Assembly: GCA_016779505.1 (NCBI GenBank)
Contig: JADHNM010000041.1
Span: forward strand, 1-9,463
From: SAR86 cluster bacterium
GTDB taxonomy: Bacteria > Pseudomonadota > Gammaproteobacteria > Magnimaribacterales > D2472
Length of the DNA stretch: 9,463 bases
Direction of reading: 5' to 3'
Below are positions 1 to 6,075 of the stretch, piece after piece. The notes beneath the pieces are model-generated. The model had not been told where the DNA came from. It was given only the letters and a program-made list of their open reading frames with translations, and did not search any database. Position 1 is the first letter of the stretch. Each line of letters starts with the position of its first letter. Both the position numbers and the translations under genes were made by a program.

Positions 1-108
1 TTAAAAAATCCTGAGTACTGTGAAAACAGTAATTTAGATGTTCCAAATTTTATACAAGAAAGGGCATGGACATCTCCTATATGGCTAGAAAACTCTTCAG
101 ATATTTGA
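1..108 (+). CDS. C-terminal end of a DUF3604-type protein (partial)
   Basis: Frame 1 is open from the first base to a TGA at 106-108 and gives 35 residues. The stretch includes NPEYC, DVP and ERAWTSPIW. A conserved ending with a cysteine-containing segment, then VP..IQERAW(T/S)SPIW shortly before the C-terminus, is what I recall for DUF3604 proteins, a large uncharacterised family common in marine bacteria. The tail is slightly changed, with WLENSSDI where WY is usual. The 5' part lies outside the window, so domain content, signal peptide and length cannot be judged. The stop codon overlaps a perfect TTGACA at 105-110 that could serve the next gene. The coding call is firm; the family assignment rests on one short motif recalled from memory. 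Confidence 0.68.
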   Translation, partial: LKNPEYCENSNLDVPNFIQERAWTSPIWLENSSDI

Positions 109-139
109 CATCGCCCAAAGAATTATGTTCCATTAGGGT

Positions 140-352
140 ATGAATAAATTAGCGCTACAATTATTTTTAGTCTTAGCTTTTATTCCTATAGCCATTTTAT
201 TAAGCTCAATAATCATCACGCTGGCTCCGCTGTATTGTTGGGGTCTTGCAATCAATGCATATCGTTTTGGCAATACGAAAGAGTTATATTTTTGGTTGGC
301 AATGGGTGTGGTAGCTTTTTTCTTAGCATTATTTGTCTTAGGAGTCTTGTAA
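140..352 (+). CDS. small hydrophobic membrane protein, 70 aa, unknown function
   Basis: I do not recognise a family. The protein is almost entirely hydrophobic. One or two membrane segments span about residues 5-37, followed by a short polar stretch (about 40-49, NAYRFGNTKE), and a last segment spans about 50-70 and runs to the C-terminus. The TAA stop at 350-352 is followed directly by the ATG of the next gene at 353, so the two are almost certainly co-transcribed and translationally coupled. AGGG at 135-138 lies only one base from the ATG, too close for a normal ribosome site, and no better start is visible nearby. TTGACA at 105-110 could be a -35 element, but no good -10 lies at normal spacing. 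The partner is DUF4345-like, so this may be an accessory subunit; that is inference. Confidence 0.62.
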   Translation: MNKLALQLFLVLAFIPIAILLSSIIITLAPLYCWGLAINAYRFGNTKELYFWLAMGVVAFFLALFVLGVL

Positions 353-739
353 ATGTTGAAGGCATGCATCCTCTTTTCTGCTGCATGCTTATTTGCAATA
401 GGCTGCTATGTAATGTTTAAACCCGATCTCAGCGATTTGGGGTTTATTCCCGTCCTTGCGACAAACCCTGAGACTGCTTCTGAGTTTAGATCATTGTTTG
501 CAGGGTCATTTTTAGCATACGCATATCTTTTACTGCGGTTTGCATTTTCCTACAATTCAATATCGATAGCTATAAGCATTGCCTACATAATGGGTTTCAT
601 AGCTTTTGGCCGAGTCGTAAGTTTTTTTTATGAGGGCTTTAATTCTTTTGGATTGATTGTATTCTTTGGCGAGATATTTTTAGCATCAATCCTTATTTTG
701 GCCCATAAAAAAAGAAAAAATGAGATTCCTTATTTCTAA
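353..739 (+). CDS. DUF4345-like four-helix membrane protein, 128 aa
   Basis: This is a predicted inner-membrane protein with about four transmembrane segments, near residues 3-22, 47-66, 68-88 and 100-117. It has features I associate with DUF4345-type proteins: a short loop after helix 1 ending in an ExR element (E44-F-R46) just before a small-residue helix (LFAGSFLAYAYLL), and a helix containing FGRVVSFFYEG with R87 at the membrane edge. No biochemical role is established for the family, so none is given. It starts directly after the TAA of the 70-aa gene, with no independent ribosome site. It ends with a basic tail, HKKRKNEIPYF. The KRKNEI part recurs at the end of the membrane protein that stops at 4714. 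A run of seven A, a G and six A at 707-720 encodes this tail. Confidence 0.72.
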   Translation: MLKACILFSAACLFAIGCYVMFKPDLSDLGFIPVLATNPETASEFRSLFAGSFLAYAYLLLRFAFSYNSISIAISIAYIMGFIAFGRVVSFFYEGFNSFGLIVFFGEIFLASILILAHKKRKNEIPYF

Positions 740-763
740 CTCTTAGTGATTCAACAAAACTTC

Positions 764-791
764 TTAACATTTCTCCATTCTGTAATATAAT
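764..791 (+). promoter_or_regulatory. sigma70-type promoter for tRNA-Leu
   Basis: TTAACA at 764-769 (5 of 6 to the -35 consensus) and a perfect TATAAT at 786-791 are separated by 16 bases. Transcription would start near 797-799, just before the mature tRNA 5' end at 804. This is the best-matched promoter in the window, as expected for a stable RNA. Confidence 0.72.
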
Positions 792-803
792 TCTTTTTCT
801 TCT

Positions 804-888
804 GGGGATGTGGTGGAACTGGTAGACACGCTTGGCTTAGAACCAAGTGCCGAAAGGCGTGGGGGTTCGACTCCCTCCATCCCTACCA
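804..888 (+). tRNA. trnL-UAG: tRNA-Leu, anticodon UAG
   Basis: An 85-nt class II tRNA folds fully. The acceptor stem is GGGGATG (804-810) with CATCCCT (878-884). The D stem is GTG/CAC (813-815 and 827-829) with the GG pair in its loop at 821-822. The anticodon stem is CTTGG/CCAAG (831-835 and 843-847) with loop CTTAGAA and anticodon TAG at 838-840. The long variable arm is GCC-GAAA-GGC (849-858). The T stem at 861-865/873-877 encloses the loop TTCGACT. The discriminator is A885 and CCA is encoded at 886-888. The long variable arm, A73 and UAG anticodon identify tRNA-Leu reading CUN codons. The first acceptor pair is a G-U wobble (804/884) rather than the usual G-C. There is no clear intrinsic terminator before the next ATG at 929. 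Confidence 0.97.
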
Positions 889-916
889 AATTGGTGTATA
901 TTCAAGCCACCTTTGT

Positions 917-931
917 TATTATTAAGCTATG
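917..931 (+). promoter_or_regulatory. candidate -10 element giving a leaderless start for the PQQ dehydrogenase
   Basis: TATTAT at 917-922 is followed by six bases and then the ATG at 929. Transcription from this box would begin at or next to the start codon. No Shine-Dalgarno sequence precedes the ATG. No convincing -35 is visible, and read-through from the tRNA is an alternative. Confidence 0.35.
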
Positions 932-3007
932 AAAAACTTATCAATTTTGCTTTTACCCCTTTTCTTTATATTTTCATGTGCTGAAAATAATTCCTACAAT
1001 TCGAGGGTTCTCAATGCTGACACTGAAAATGAATCCTGGCTATTGCATGGCAGAACTTATGATGAGTCAAGGTTTAGCCCACTAAATGATATTAACGATT
1101 CAAACGTAAATCAGCTTGGATTGTCATGGTCATTTGAAACAGGAACCAACAGAGGTCATGAAACCACACCTATCGTAGTTGATGGCATGATGTTTATTAC
1201 TGCTCCTTGGAGTTTAGTTTTTGCATTGGATGCAAAAACAGGCAAAGAAATTTGGTCATTTGACCCTGAGGTTGATAAAGCTTGGGCAAGAAATGCTTGT
1301 TGTGATGTTGTGAATAGAGGTGTTGCTGTATGGGGAGATCAAGTAGTTTTTGCGACGATTGATGGTCGTTTAATATCCCTTGATAAAGCATCTGGAGCAG
1401 TGAACTGGGATGTTTTGACAATTGATAAATCAAAACCATACACAATCACAGGCGCACCAAGAATCATAGATGGGAAAATAATTATTGGAAATGGTGGCGG
1501 AGAGTTTGGAGTAAGAGGTTATATTTCTGCTTATGATGTCAAAGATGGCTCCATGTTATGGAGATTTTTTACTGTTCCTGGAAACCCTGATGAGCCTTTT
1601 GAATCAGAAGCATTAGCCAAAGCAGCAGATACGTGGTCAGGAGGCAAATGGTGGGAAGTAGGCGGAGGAGGAACAGTCTGGGACTCTATGGCCTATGACC
1701 CGGAATTAAATCTCTTGTATATAGGTACTGGCAATGGTTCACCCTGGAACAGATACGTACGCAGTCCAGGCGGTGGCGATAATTTATATCTTTCATCTAT
1801 CGTTGCAATTAATCCAGATAATGGGGAATATGTTTGGCACTATCAAACTACTCCAGGAGATACCTGGGATTATACTGCCACCCAGCATATGATCCTTGCC
1901 AATATTGACATTGATGGCGAGCAAAGAAAAGTCATTATGCAGGCTCCTAAAAACGGTTTTTTCTATGTAATCGATAGAACATCTGGTGAGTTTATTTCAG
2001 CAAATAATTTTGTTCCAATGAATTGGGCTTCTCACGTTGACCCTGAAACTGGAAGGCCGGTAGAGATTAAAGAGACTAATCATGAATTGCAACCAGCACT
2101 AACCACGCCTGGACCACTTGGTGGTCACAATTGGCATCCAATGTCTTATAGCCCGAAAACTGGTTTGGTATATATTCCAGCCCAAGAGACAATATTTATC
2201 TACTCCACAGACACTGAATTTAAATACAATCCAAATACATGGAATTTAGCCAATCAGATAGAAATGAGCTATCTTCCAAAAGATCCTGATGAGTTAGCTA
2301 TGGTTGATGCAGCAACGGTTGGATATTTATTGGCATGGGATCCTAAAGAACAAAAAGAAGTTTGGCGAGCTCAGTACAAAAGACCATGGAGCGGAGGCGT
2401 TCTTTCAACTGATGGAAATCTAGTTTTTCAAGGAACATCAGATGGAAGATTTGTAGCATATGCTGCAGATTCCGGTGAATTGCTCTGGAGCGTTGATACT
2501 GGGCAAGGGATTGTGGCACCTCCAATAACCTACAAGATTGACGGCAAACAATACATCGCAGTTCAAGTTGGTTATGGCGGAGCCTATGCGCTTACTGGCG
2601 GGCTAGAATCACCAAATGAAAATCCCTCTAGAGATGGCAGGATGATGATTTTTGAAATTGGTGGAACTCAACTTGAGAAGCCAGTTGCAACAATAGCTCA
2701 ATTAAATCCTACTATTTTTGAATTAAATTCAGATGCCTTGGTAGTTGCCCGAGGTGAGTATGAGTACCATGAACATTGTCAATTTTGCCATGGAGCAGGT
2801 GTTATTGGTGGGGGAGTATTGCCTGACTTAAGGATGCTGGATGCACAAGGCCACGCTTCATTTTTAGGAAGTGTATTGGGTGGAATTCATGGAAGCGGTA
2901 TGGCTTCATTTAAAGATGTTTTAAATGTAGAGCAGGCTCAACAAATTCATGAATACATAAAACATCAAACCGTTTTAACAGGCTTAGCAAGCGCAGCAGA
3001 ACAATAA
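929..3007 (+). CDS. quinohemoprotein (PQQ/cytochrome c) alcohol dehydrogenase, lipoprotein
   Basis: This enzyme oxidises alcohols in the periplasm with PQQ and passes electrons through its own heme c. The N-terminus is a lipoprotein signal ending IFSC (C17); A18 at +2 is compatible with outer-membrane sorting. The propeller domain spans about residues 35-590. It has the adjacent-cysteine pair C124-C125, the likely metal ligand E192 in GGGEFGVRG, N269 in GTGN, and the presumed catalytic D314 in GDTWDYT. Position +2 from D314 is T316, not the Asp that marks lanthanide (XoxF-type) enzymes, so Ca2+ is more likely. The cytochrome c domain has CQFCH (617-621) and the probable axial M658 in GSGMASF. 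Its 692 aa match type II quinohemoprotein dehydrogenases. The substrate cannot be read from sequence. No PQQ synthesis genes are in the window. It stands alone after the tRNA. Confidence 0.93.
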   Translation: MKNLSILLLPLFFIFSCAENNSYNSRVLNADTENESWLLHGRTYDESRFSPLNDINDSNVNQLGLSWSFETGTNRGHETTPIVVDGMMFITAPWSLVFALDAKTGKEIWSFDPEVDKAWARNACCDVVNRGVAVWGDQVVFATIDGRLISLDKASGAVNWDVLTIDKSKPYTITGAPRIIDGKIIIGNGGGEFGVRGYISAYDVKDGSMLWRFFTVPGNPDEPFESEALAKAADTWSGGKWWEVGGGGTVWDSMAYDPELNLLYIGTGNGSPWNRYVRSPGGGDNLYLSSIVAINPDNGEYVWHYQTTPGDTWDYTATQHMILANIDIDGEQRKVIMQAPKNGFFYVIDRTSGEFISANNFVPMNWASHVDPETGRPVEIKETNHELQPALTTPGPLGGHNWHPMSYSPKTGLVYIPAQETIFIYSTDTEFKYNPNTWNLANQIEMSYLPKDPDELAMVDAATVGYLLAWDPKEQKEVWRAQYKRPWSGGVLSTDGNLVFQGTSDGRFVAYAADSGELLWSVDTGQGIVAPPITYKIDGKQYIAVQVGYGGAYALTGGLESPNENPSRDGRMMIFEIGGTQLEKPVATIAQLNPTIFELNSDALVVARGEYEYHEHCQFCHGAGVIGGGVLPDLRMLDAQGHASFLGSVLGGIHGSGMASFKDVLNVEQAQQIHEYIKHQTVLTGLASAAEQ

Positions 3008-3025
3008 AAATCATCATTTCTACTT

Positions 3026-3046
3026 CATGGTTTATAATGAACCATG
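3026..3046. repeat. perfect 7-bp inverted repeat around the -10 box and start codon of the AMP nucleosidase gene
   Basis: CATGGTT (3026-3032) and AACCATG (3040-3046) are exact reverse complements separated by seven bases. The spacer holds a perfect TATAAT (3033-3038), and the right arm includes the ATG at 3044-3046. As DNA it could be an operator. In a read-through transcript from upstream it would form a hairpin that hides the start codon. Which of these applies, if either, is unknown. Confidence 0.55.
3033..3046 (+). promoter_or_regulatory. TATAAT -10 box placing transcription start on the amn ATG (leaderless)
   Basis: A perfect TATAAT at 3033-3038 lies five bases before the ATG at 3044. 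The normal 6-7 base distance from -10 to start site would begin the mRNA at the A of ATG or within a base of it. No Shine-Dalgarno sequence is present. The -35 region (about 3010-3016) is a poor match, so an activator or an extended interaction may be needed. Confidence 0.5.
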
Positions 3047-3817
3047 GATAATAAATACGATATAGCCAAAGACTGGCTACCTAGATACACAGGAATGCCT
3101 GTGGATGACTTTGGTGATTACATTCTTCTAACTAATTTTCAGGACTATGTTGAGCAGTTTGCAAAGAGGTTTAATTCTGATGTGCAAGGTGAAAATCGAC
3201 CAATGTCCTCCTGCACTAATAATGAGGGTTTAAGCATTATTAATTTTGGCATAGGCTCACCCAATGCGGCAACAATTATGGATTTGCTGGTAGCAAGAAA
3301 ACCAAAAGGCGTATTGTTTCTTGGAAAATGTGGCGGACTCAAAGATTCATCTGAAATTGGCAACCTTATCCTGCCTATAGCAGCTATTAGAGGGGATGGA
3401 ACTTCCAATGATTATTTTCCTCCCGAGGTACCTGCTTTACCTTCTTTTAAATTACACAAGTTTGTTTCCGACAAAATATTAGATGCCGGTACTGATTATC
3501 GAACAGGAGTAATTTATACAACCAATAGAAGAGTTTGGGAGCATGATAAAACCTTTTTAAAGAAACTAAAAAAAACTACAGCTATTGGTATTGATATGGA
3601 AGTTGCCACAATATTTATAGTTGGTCATTATAACGAGATTCCTCGAGGAGCCTTGCTCTTAGTTTCAGATGTTCCTGTGACACCTGATGGGGTCAAAACT
3701 GAAAAATCAGATCAAGCAGTTACATCTAAATGGGCAAAGCAACACCTAGAGATAGGCATTCATGCAATGACAGATTTAAAAAATAGCAGAGACAAGATTA
3801 AGCATTTCCGCTATTAA
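3044..3817 (+). CDS. amn: AMP nucleosidase, short single-domain form
   Basis: AMP nucleosidase hydrolyses AMP to adenine and ribose 5-phosphate in the cytoplasm. The 257-aa protein is a nucleoside phosphorylase-fold enzyme. It shows GIGSPNAATIMDLL (69-82), GKCGGL (94-99), RGDGTSNDYFP (116-126), NRRVWEH (161-167), the nucleoside-binding DME (184-186) and the likely catalytic D209 in LLLVSD. It corresponds to the ~258-aa AMP nucleosidase I associate with Bacteroidetes. E. coli Amn is much longer (about 480 aa) because of an extra N-terminal domain, which is absent here. The ATG at 3044 fits the known N-terminus (..WLPRYTGMP). The gene ends exactly where the convergent thioredoxin-like gene ends. 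Regulation may involve the inverted repeat over its -10 and start codon. Confidence 0.92.
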   Translation: MDNKYDIAKDWLPRYTGMPVDDFGDYILLTNFQDYVEQFAKRFNSDVQGENRPMSSCTNNEGLSIINFGIGSPNAATIMDLLVARKPKGVLFLGKCGGLKDSSEIGNLILPIAAIRGDGTSNDYFPPEVPALPSFKLHKFVSDKILDAGTDYRTGVIYTTNRRVWEHDKTFLKKLKKTTAIGIDMEVATIFIVGHYNEIPRGALLLVSDVPVTPDGVKTEKSDQAVTSKWAKQHLEIGIHAMTDLKNSRDKIKHFRY

Positions 3818-4258
3818 TTAAGTCTCAACAACAAATTCTTGTAAATAGTTAAAAATATCCTGAGTAGAAAGCTCTCGTGCTTTTCGCATGGTGTCATTTA
3901 CATGCAAGTTGAGGGCCTCACCTTTTGTGTCCATGATAAATATTCTTGGTATGCCTTCTTGAATATTTTTATCAAAAAAACTAAACAATTCAGTATTCAT
4001 TTCATAGTTCCCTACATCTATATACAAAATATTCGCATTTCTTACAAGAAAGCTTTTCACGGTAGTAAGCTGGATTACGCCTTCTAACAACCTTGCATCA
4101 GGACACCAATTAGCTCCAAAAATTACAATGGGTTGTTTGTTTGATTTGATGGTTTTTTGAATGAATTCTTGAATTTCTAGAATAGAAGTTTTAATTCCCA
4201 TATAGGGCTCAGGATGAGGGACTCCAGGACATTCATTTACATCTAAAATTATATTCAT
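3818..4258 (-). CDS. thioredoxin-fold protein lacking the second active-site cysteine
   Basis: This 146-aa protein has a thioredoxin-like layout: an N-terminal extension (1-25), a helix, the strand PIVIFGANW, the active-site loop, a strand ending NILYIDVGNY, a predicted cis-proline in EGIPRIF (P104), and a final strand with DTKGE. The active-site loop reads W51-C52-P53-D54-A55-R56. The usual CxxC is therefore CPDA; the codon is GCA, two changes from a Cys codon, so a single sequencing error is unlikely. The only other cysteine is C10. A dithiol oxidoreductase is thus doubtful; a monothiol reductase, peroxidase-like or binding role is possible. There is no signal peptide, so it is probably cytoplasmic. 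The stop abuts the stop of amn with no bases between. The upstream ribosome site is weak (GAAAAG, 2 nt from the ATG). Confidence 0.83.
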   Translation of the reverse strand: MNIILDVNECPGVPHPEPYMGIKTSILEIQEFIQKTIKSNKQPIVIFGANWCPDARLLEGVIQLTTVKSFLVRNANILYIDVGNYEMNTELFSFFDKNIQEGIPRIFIMDTKGEALNLHVNDTMRKARELSTQDIFNYLQEFVVET

Positions 4259-4280
4259 ATCTTTTCAAGCCCGCTAAAAA

Positions 4281-4300
4281 TTTAATATTTTAATATTTAA
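4281..4300. repeat. AT-only tandem 8-mers in the divergent spacer
   Basis: Two exact tandem copies of TTTAATAT (4281-4288 and 4289-4296) are followed by TTAA. They sit in the gap between the minus-strand thioredoxin-like gene and the plus-strand membrane gene. They could act as an AT-rich UP-like or melting region for either promoter, or simply reflect base composition. Confidence 0.4.
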
Positions 4301-4306
4301 GTGTAT

Positions 4307-4321
4307 TCTAATAGATTGATG
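4307..4321 (+). promoter_or_regulatory. candidate -10 element giving a leaderless start at 4319
   Basis: TCTAAT at 4307-4312 (5 of 6 to TATAAT) is followed by six bases and the ATG at 4319. This matches the spacing seen before other genes here that lack a Shine-Dalgarno. It also helps choose the ATG over the upstream in-frame GTG at 4301. No good -35 is visible. Confidence 0.35.
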
Positions 4322-4714
4322 GACGGGTTGATTAAATATTCACTAATACTTGTTGCTTTGTATACAACATTGAGAGTATTTATTGGTTTATTTTTTTATG
4401 ATCAGTTACCAATCGCATTTCTTGCAACTGAGTTTAATCAAGATCAAATGGATGAATACAGAGCCAGAGTCTTGATTCCAGCTTTTCTTCTTACCTTGAA
4501 TTATTTTATCTTTAGATATTTTTCTGGTAAAAATCCAACTTCACCACTGTGGCCGATTTATGTGATTGGCATCTCCCTTACAATTACTCACATCATTGGC
4601 TTTATAACTTTCCTGCCTTTATCCAAGGATCCTATTATAATGTTTTTCATATGTTTATTTATTTCTTTTATTGCAAGAGCAGGTCACAATAAAAGAAAGA
4701 ACGAAATTTTTTAG
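4319..4714 (+). CDS. integral membrane protein, 131 aa, unknown function
   Basis: I cannot name a family with confidence. Four hydrophobic segments are visible near residues 6-26, 50-66, 78-98 and 104-120, with a polar loop (36-49, TEFNQDQMDEYRAR) after the first. This resembles the layout of the DUF4345-like proteins at 353-739 and 4723-5184, including an acidic residue and an Arg before helix 2 (E47-Y-R48 in DEYRAR). The C-terminus, HNKRKNEIF, nearly repeats the tail of the 353-739 protein. The start is uncertain: an in-frame GTG at 4301 would add six residues (VYSNRL). I prefer the ATG because GTG has no ribosome site and a -10-like box fits a leaderless ATG. The next gene follows after eight bases, so the two form an operon. 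Confidence 0.72.
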   Translation: MDGLIKYSLILVALYTTLRVFIGLFFYDQLPIAFLATEFNQDQMDEYRARVLIPAFLLTLNYFIFRYFSGKNPTSPLWPIYVIGISLTITHIIGFITFLPLSKDPIIMFFICLFISFIARAGHNKRKNEIF

Positions 4715-4725
4715 GAAATACAATG
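4713..4725 (+). promoter_or_regulatory. Shine-Dalgarno site overlapping the upstream stop codon
   Basis: AGGA at 4713-4716 lies six bases before the ATG at 4723 and shares bases with the TAG stop (4712-4714) of the preceding gene. This arrangement favours coupled translation of the two membrane proteins. Confidence 0.65.
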
Positions 4726-5184
4726 ATTTGGATTATTAGACTGTTTCTGATGGCTTATGCGGTTTTATATTTTGGTATAGGTGCTTGGGCAATTATAGAT
4801 CCGGTCAAAGATGCCCTTGAACTTAGTTATGACATCCCTTCATTCATGGATGCAGTTGGATTAAAAGTTTCAGCAGAGATAGGTTACTCAGAAGTTGCGG
4901 GTTTGTATGGTGGCATCAATATGATTGTTGGGCTTTTGTGCCTGCTTGGTCTGTTTAGCAGGGGCATTGCAATATATGTGTTATCACTGCTTGCATTCTT
5001 AACTTTTAGTATTGCGCTTGGTAGATATCTGTTTGCACTAATTCCAACCACACCCACTTTTTATAATGCTTTTTTTATCTTTGAAGTGGTTACGTTTGTT
5101 TTGTCGTTATCCTTTTTCTTGTATATGAAATTTTTATACAATCCCAGAAAGAGTGGCAATGTAGAGAGTGTAGCTGCTGACTAG
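4723..5184 (+). CDS. DUF4345-like membrane protein, 153 aa
   Basis: Four membrane segments are predicted near residues 4-25, 58-77, 81-105 and 113-136. Family-like elements are the conserved acidic residue and small-residue helix in EVAGLYGGINMIVGLL (57-72) and an Arg in the third helix (G100-R101). This is a clearer DUF4345-type protein than its neighbour. The family has no proven function. The C-terminal tail (137-153) is polar. Translation is supported by AGGA six bases upstream. The last 51 bases, including the stop, overlap the end of the antiporter gene on the other strand, so the two transcripts must be antisense to each other there. Confidence 0.82.
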   Translation: MIWIIRLFLMAYAVLYFGIGAWAIIDPVKDALELSYDIPSFMDAVGLKVSAEIGYSEVAGLYGGINMIVGLLCLLGLFSRGIAIYVLSLLAFLTFSIALGRYLFALIPTTPTFYNAFFIFEVVTFVLSLSFFLYMKFLYNPRKSGNVESVAAD

Positions 5185-6075
5185 AATTATTCCCGCGGCC
5201 ACATATAAACTTTTACTGAATTTTAATTTGGTTAATGCAACTGCCAACAAGATAAAAGCCAAGCTTAAGATTGCAAGGATGTTGAAATCTCTCTCCATCA
5301 CAACTGGACTAAGTTGAACAGATCCAAAAAATCCGATAATTGGAATAACAAATACTAAATTCAGAACGTTGGATCCAATAATATTGCCAACAACCATTTG
5401 ATGTTTGCCCTTTTTTAGAGCTGCAACCGTAGCAGCTAACTCAGGCAAACTAGTTCCTAAGGCAATGATGGTAAGACCTATGATTAACTCTGATATACCT
5501 AATAATAAAGCTGTGCTCTCGGCATAGACGATAGAGATATTGGCACCAGCTATTAAACCAACTAGTCCTACCATTGATAAAAATAAACTTTTTGTAAACT
5601 CAGATGCTTCTGAGTCTTCCTCATCAGGGACGCCATCAGTTTTCATAAGGATATACATAAACAACATGAATAAACCCACGAAACCCATGCTTTCACTATA
5701 AGAGATCGTGCCATCAGCCAAAGTTAATCCAAGCAATAAAACTGTTAAGCCAAAAGGCATTAAATTCCATAAATGAGTTTTGGAAGCTGCATTCAAGTAG
5801 AGACAAGAGACGCCAAAAATAAGAGCAATATTTGAAATATTTGAACCAATAGCCGTTCCAAGAGCAATATCTTCATTCCCATTCAAAACAGCAGATATCC
5901 CAACAAATACCTCAGGTGCAGAAGTGCCAGCTGCGATAAGCGTTAGTCCAATGACAAGATCTCCAACACCTAAATGTTTTGCTATTACAGAGGCATGATC
6001 GACGAATTTATTTGCTCCCCAAACAAGAATTGTGATTCCCACCAACAGCAGAAGGATATTTAAAATTAACTCCAT
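5134..6075 (-). CDS. calcium/sodium antiporter, CaCA family (YrbG-like)
   Basis: This is an inner-membrane cation exchanger of 313 aa, close to the usual ~310-325 aa of the bacterial K+-dependent Na+/Ca2+ exchanger-related family. It has the internal duplication of the fold. The alpha-1 repeat is GLTLIAAGTSAPE (43-55) with GSNISN (77-82); the alpha-2 repeat is GLTIIALGTSLPE (200-212) with GSNVLN (234-239). The ion-binding acids are E55 and E212, with N79 and N236 in the GSN elements. An acidic loop (147-160, GVPDEEDSEASEF) joins the two halves. The ion actually moved cannot be decided from sequence. The start has no Shine-Dalgarno but has TAGAAT six bases upstream on its own strand. Its 3' end overlaps the DUF4345-like gene by 51 bp. 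Confidence 0.93.
   Translation of the reverse strand: MELILNILLLLVGITILVWGANKFVDHASVIAKHLGVGDLVIGLTLIAAGTSAPEVFVGISAVLNGNEDIALGTAIGSNISNIALIFGVSCLYLNAASKTHLWNLMPFGLTVLLLGLTLADGTISYSESMGFVGLFMLFMYILMKTDGVPDEEDSEASEFTKSLFLSMVGLVGLIAGANISIVYAESTALLLGISELIIGLTIIALGTSLPELAATVAALKKGKHQMVVGNIIGSNVLNLVFVIPIIGFFGSVQLSPVVMERDFNILAILSLAFILLAVALTKLKFSKSLYVAAGIILVSSYTLYIATLSGIV

Noticed and set aside
133..369. Minus-strand 78-codon open frame
   Set aside because: It lies antisense to the 70-aa membrane gene, with low-complexity Lys/Asn content typical of a frame opposite a hydrophobic gene.
235..420. Plus-strand 61-codon frame across the 70-aa and 128-aa genes
   Set aside because: It is an out-of-frame shadow spanning the stop-start junction of two better-supported genes, with no ribosome site.
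707..720. Programmed slippage at the A7-G-A6 run in the 128-aa gene
   Set aside because: The run is read as AAA AAA AGA AAA, not in the A-AAA-AAG phase, and the zero frame gives a sensible tail shared with another protein.
804..888. tRNA-Leu as an integration site for a mobile element
   Set aside because: No integrase, no duplicated tRNA 3' end and no phage or island genes are seen in the window.
893..911. Possible terminator after tRNA-Leu (GGTG ... CACC)
   Set aside because: Only four base pairs with an 11-base loop and a short, interrupted T tract; too weak to call.
1197..1445. Minus-strand open frame inside the PQQ dehydrogenase gene
   Set aside because: It is fully contained in a strongly conserved enzyme; the composition (many Q, H, L) is a reverse-frame artefact.
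4301..4318. GTG at 4301 as start of the 131-aa membrane protein
   Set aside because: No ribosome site precedes it, GTG is less likely in this AT-rich genome, and the ATG at 4319 has a -10-like box at the leaderless distance; it is not fully excluded.
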